From Caecitellus pseudoparvulus (Eukaryota > Bigyra: Bicosoecida): a stretch of DNA of 33,327 nucleotides. The stretch spans positions 1 through 33,327 of the forward strand of contig CBFFRQ010000170.1 in assembly GCA_965644315.1 (NCBI GenBank), read 5' to 3'. The notes below the pieces were generated by a model. That model saw nothing but the letters and a program-made list of their open reading frames with translations, made no database searches and was not told where the DNA came from. Shown piece by piece: positions 30,605 through 33,327 of this stretch. Position 1 is the stretch's first letter. Each line of letters begins with the position of its first letter. A program made the translations under genes and the position numbers.

Positions 30605-32263
30605 TCAGGCGTGCACTCCTCCACCGGTGAAATGTTGGAGCACTCGTAGGCTGTCCAAGCCCACCTCCTCACCAAGGCAAACAAGCCACCCAGCGTCTAT
30701 GGCGGTATGGATGAGATTGATGGCAGGCTGAAGAGAGGGCTTCGCTGTCCTGCAGGCAGCACCGCCTCCTGCTGTGGCTTTAACTGTGGCCAGCGGTGGC
30801 TGGGATGTAATCTGCCTTTGGAGTGTTTCTTCGAGCATCGCCGTTGGCACGGTGTACTTTGCGGAGTGGTATGACACCATGGTTTCATATGCCAGACGTT
30901 TCTTCTCCTTTTCTGTCAAGAGAGAGAACAGTGCTTCCACGATTTGCTGAACATGCTCGCTTCTGGGCTGCACAGCTTCTGTGCAATCTAAGGCGCACAA
31001 GTCAGGCAGTGCCCACGGCGACTGATGCTGGCAAACAAGCTGGAGCAAGGCAGTATGTAGGTCCCGGGGCGTGTGTCCATACCGCTCCAACACATGATTT
31101 AGGGACGCTTGCAGCTTCCCTGCCGCACCCGAGCCTCCCCTCCCTCCACAGTCACCCAGGAACTGTGCATCAAGCTTCCTCGCCACCTCCAGTGCCGCGG
31201 CGCTCGGTTGCTCGTCAGCACTCCGCCCATACAGGCAAAAAGCTGGATCCACCATCTTGCATGCACAGGTGAGGAGGAAAGCTGCCAAGGACGTGGCGGT
31301 CCACGCAGGATTCCCAAGGCAAATGTGGCTGAGGTTGGACTTGCCCCAATCACGTACAAGTTCCAAATGTGTGTACTTGCGTGGGACCTTGCTGGGCTCC
31401 TCATCAGAGAAGAACAACTGTCGTGCCCGCTGAAAGCTTGTGCACATGACAACACTCACAGCAGGACGGCTCATCTTCATCAGACTCCGCAGCTGAATGC
31501 ACCACTCGTTGGCGCAATCCAATAAAAAGTGGTCAAACTGGAACAAGCACTCAGCTTCATCGATGTGTGCAATCACAGCGATGTTCGCTTGCCTCAACAC
31601 AGCGTTTGCCATCGCGATGCGGCCTTCTGACCGGGTCGCCCGCAGTGTAGCGCACACCTCCTGTGGCAGTGTTGCAGAGTCAGCACTGCTCACACCATTG
31701 CCTGAAAGAATGGCCATCAGCTGCTCCCCGGATACCGTTGAAGATAGCTGGCCTTTCGCATGTGCAGCAAGTCGCTTGAGCGCCTGTTGCACTGGCACAC
31801 GCTGGCCAAGAACGCGAAGTTCCTCCGCTATTGCGTTGAGCAGCCACTCTTGAAAGGACCCCGTGCTGGTCCGAATGTGCTCTTGAAGGTTTTGGGTGCA
31901 GCACAGGGTGAGGCTGCCATCTGCTGAGCTGGCGTTCCTCACCGCCATGTGCCCGGCAAAGACTTGGACCAGATGTGACTTGCCGGTGCCGGCGGGACCA
32001 GAGAAAAGGACGGCATCGGAAAGTTCGGGCTTTAAATGCAGTTTGCGCTCTAAGATTGCTAGGGCTTCGAAAGCAGGCATGAGGTGATGCATGGGATGAA
32101 ACGCAAGGTTCCTGACCTTCGTCATACCCAATAGCAGTTCCGTGTCATCCTCCCACGCAGAAGGTAGGCAGCGCTGAGAAAACCCACTGGTGCAAAGCCT
32201 CTCAAAAAGCTTTGCAGTGTCTGCACCGTTGTTGGCGCCCGTGCACACGGCCTCTGCTGCCAT
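30605..32263 (-). CDS. RHS/Crinkler-like P-loop NTPase without recognisable nuclease domain
   Basis: From ATG 32263 about 552 residues to TGA. Walker A is FSGPAGTGKSHL (K95) and Walker B IAVIAHIDEAE (D235, E236), with QLRSLMKMSRPAVSVVMCTS after it in sensor-like position. The remainder is helical, ending VCLGEEVGLDSLRVLQHF. The overall plan (N-terminal header, STAND/AAA-like NTPase) resembles the NTPase half of Crinkler/RHS proteins, and the gene lies 6 kb from a fuller member with a nuclease-like C-terminus. Here no D...E-x-T/K pattern is seen, so it may be a truncated paralogue or may use another C-terminal exon. A good intron lies just upstream, so the true start may be in an earlier exon. 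The frame is intact. Confidence 0.7.
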   Translation of the reverse strand: MAAEAVCTGANNGADTAKLFERLCTSGFSQRCLPSAWEDDTELLLGMTKVRNLAFHPMHHLMPAFEALAILERKLHLKPELSDAVLFSGPAGTGKSHLVQVFAGHMAVRNASSADGSLTLCCTQNLQEHIRTSTGSFQEWLLNAIAEELRVLGQRVPVQQALKRLAAHAKGQLSSTVSGEQLMAILSGNGVSSADSATLPQEVCATLRATRSEGRIAMANAVLRQANIAVIAHIDEAECLFQFDHFLLDCANEWCIQLRSLMKMSRPAVSVVMCTSFQRARQLFFSDEEPSKVPRKYTHLELVRDWGKSNLSHICLGNPAWTATSLAAFLLTCACKMVDPAFCLYGRSADEQPSAAALEVARKLDAQFLGDCGGRGGSGAAGKLQASLNHVLERYGHTPRDLHTALLQLVCQHQSPWALPDLCALDCTEAVQPRSEHVQQIVEALFSLLTEKEKKRLAYETMVSYHSAKYTVPTAMLEETLQRQITSQPPLATVKATAGGGAACRTAKPSLQPAINLIHTAIDAGWLVCLGEEVGLDSLRVLQHFTGGGVHA

Positions 32264-32265
32264 GC

Positions 32266-32366
32266 CTGTGAGTAGAAGAATTCTCCGCGAGTCAACGCAA
32301 ACACGCGCCAAAATATGCAAGAGCACAAGCAAGCAGCGCCACACCATGCCACAATGCTGCACTCAC
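32266..32366 (-). other. Putative 101-nt intron at the 5' end of the second NTPase gene
   Basis: AATCACA|GTGAGTGC...TTCTTCTACTCACAG|GCATGG on the minus strand, with a textbook donor and acceptor. A phase-1 upstream exon (reading LCNETCASTPRNH) would join two bases before the ATG at 32263. The upstream exon's own start was not resolved. Confidence 0.6.
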
Positions 32367-32711
32367 TGTGATTTCTTGGAGTTGACGCGCAAGTTTCGTT
32401 GCACAGCCTGAATCTACCGTGCCAGACTTGCGCCCCCAAGTGCTTGTAAAGGGTGAGATGCGGAATTTGAACCTACTCACACCACCCACGCAACGCTCGC
32501 CTGCGTCGGGCGCAGCGAGGGGCAGACCAGACACAGACAGAGGCAAGAGAGGGTATGCTGTATAAGACACAGTGCATGCCTTCTTGTTGGCATAATGTGT
32601 GGGTCCCTGGGAAAGTGATGGGCAGGTATAGCAGGATTGGTGCTGGGGGGGGGCCGCCACTCTGCTGGACCCCCCCAGCCCAGCGCCGAGTGGACGCTGT
32701 CCCCTTATGCC

Positions 32712-33074
32712 ATGGCAGAAATGGGTGATCAACCCTCGCTCTGGTGCTTTCCATGCGGCAACGGCACCACCTTGTTCACACGAACCTTCGCCAGCGCCAG
32801 GGACATGGTGCGGGTCAGTGCTGCTGCGGCCAGTCGGCTGCTACTGGCCGACGCCCCCGTCGGCGATGACCTCATCCAGCAGCGCCCCAAGGACGACGTG
32901 GCTCTGGAGTGCCTCCGAGAGGCTCCCTTGGACATGAATGTGCCTCCCAGCGCGGCTGCCTTGGCTGGCTCAATGGTTGGCCGCGCAGGGCATGCTCATT
33001 GCATCTCACGCACAGTCCCTGGGACTGTCTGGTTCCACTATAAGGACCACTCGTGCAGCGCTGGGTCAATCTAG
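32712..33074 (+). CDS. Hypothetical protein, probably the 5' exon of a longer gene
   Basis: ATG 32712 opens a frame reading MAEMGDQPSLWCFPCGNG, ARDMVRVSAAAASRLLLAD, RPKDDVALECLREAPLDMN and ending with TAG at 33072-33074. CGNG with an upstream Cys pair (C-x2-C) hints at a possible metal site but is incomplete. A protein-like exon follows at 33088-33204, so the 3' part of this frame may be replaced by splicing (for example a 61-nt phase-0 intron from GGGACT|GTCTGG to TCATAG|CACGGG). It is divergent from the second NTPase gene, about 450 bases away. Not recognised. Confidence 0.45.
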   Translation: MAEMGDQPSLWCFPCGNGTTLFTRTFASARDMVRVSAAAASRLLLADAPVGDDLIQQRPKDDVALECLREAPLDMNVPPSAAALAGSMVGRAGHAHCISRTVPGTVWFHYKDHSCSAGSI

Positions 33075-33087
33075 GCTACCATCATAG

Positions 33088-33204
33088 CACGGGAAAGGGG
33101 TTCTGGTGGCCTTTCAACGCAACCCTGCTGAGCTGGGCGTCGCGTTGGTACTGCGAGATGGGGAATACTTCGTGGATGCTGCGCTGAGGATACAGTCGGT
33201 GTGA
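33088..33204 (+). CDS. Possible second exon of the gene at 32712
   Basis: After a TCATAG acceptor, one frame reads HGKGVLVAFQRNPAELG then VALVLRDGEYFVDAALRIQ and ends with TGA at 33202-33204. The alternating hydrophobic pattern and acidic turns look like a folded protein end. The donor is uncertain. Only about 120 bases of window remain beyond it. Confidence 0.35.
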   Translation, partial: HGKGVLVAFQRNPAELGVALVLRDGEYFVDAALRIQSV

Positions 33205-33327
33205 AGAAGCCCTGTGGACTTGCCGACAGTGTAGAATCACACATGCATAGGTGAAGGTCCAAAATGGTGCCCTGTGTGATTCAGTCCAATAGGTAAATTG
33301 GTGGGCTGGAAAGGGAATAGTGAATCG

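Overview
The window is one chromosome end of a eukaryotic microbe. It opens with 1,216 bases of uninterrupted CCCTAA repeat (TTAGGG read toward the end), so base 1 is telomere and base 33327 lies toward the chromosome interior. Dense GC-rich genes, multi-kilobase single exons, GT-AG introns that in several places are only about 32-39 nt, LINE retrotransposons and Crinkler/RHS-type NTPases point to a protist or unicellular alga. I cannot name the lineage. Stops appear standard: the long intact frames end in TAA, TAG or TGA.

Region 1 (1-10091) is telomere biology. Inside the telomere lie two retroelements in tandem, both on the + strand with their 3' ends toward the chromosome interior. The outer one (about 1217-4140) has a single gag-like ORF and no reverse transcriptase. 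Three exact TAACCC units follow (4141-4158). The inner one (4159-10085) is a LINE that starts mid-endonuclease and keeps an otherwise uninterrupted EN-RT-zinc-knuckle frame; its 3' UTR contains a 176-bp tandem array. The two elements share a 3' tail with a hairpin whose stem differs but stays paired around the same TGAA loop. A single TAACCC follows the inner tail. The simplest history is repeated end-attachment of LINE RNA, with telomerase re-capping, comparable to HeT-A/TART, SART/TRAS or Zepp.

Region 2 (10092-14264) is decayed DNA. It holds one copy of an approximately 0.8-kb segmental duplication (second copy near 26-26.8 kb) and an ankyrin-repeat pseudogene broken by in-frame stops.

Region 3 (14265-26034) holds minus-strand genes pointing at the telomere. 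They are a giant beta-propeller/SPRY/EF-hand-like/C-terminal-TM protein, a P-loop NTPase plus PD-(D/E)XK nuclease-like protein of Crinkler/RHS type with a possible mitochondrial presequence, and a broken fragment of an extracellular FN3/EGF-like protein.

Region 4 (26026-33327) has the second duplication copy with a broken unknown gene, a divergent unknown + strand gene, a small spliced + strand gene, a second RHS-like NTPase without a visible nuclease domain (minus), and a further unknown + strand gene at the edge.

No tRNA, rRNA or CRISPR array was recognised. Exon models are by eye from splice consensus and frame continuity, and need transcripts. Several frame breaks fall in G/C runs and may be consensus errors rather than mutations.
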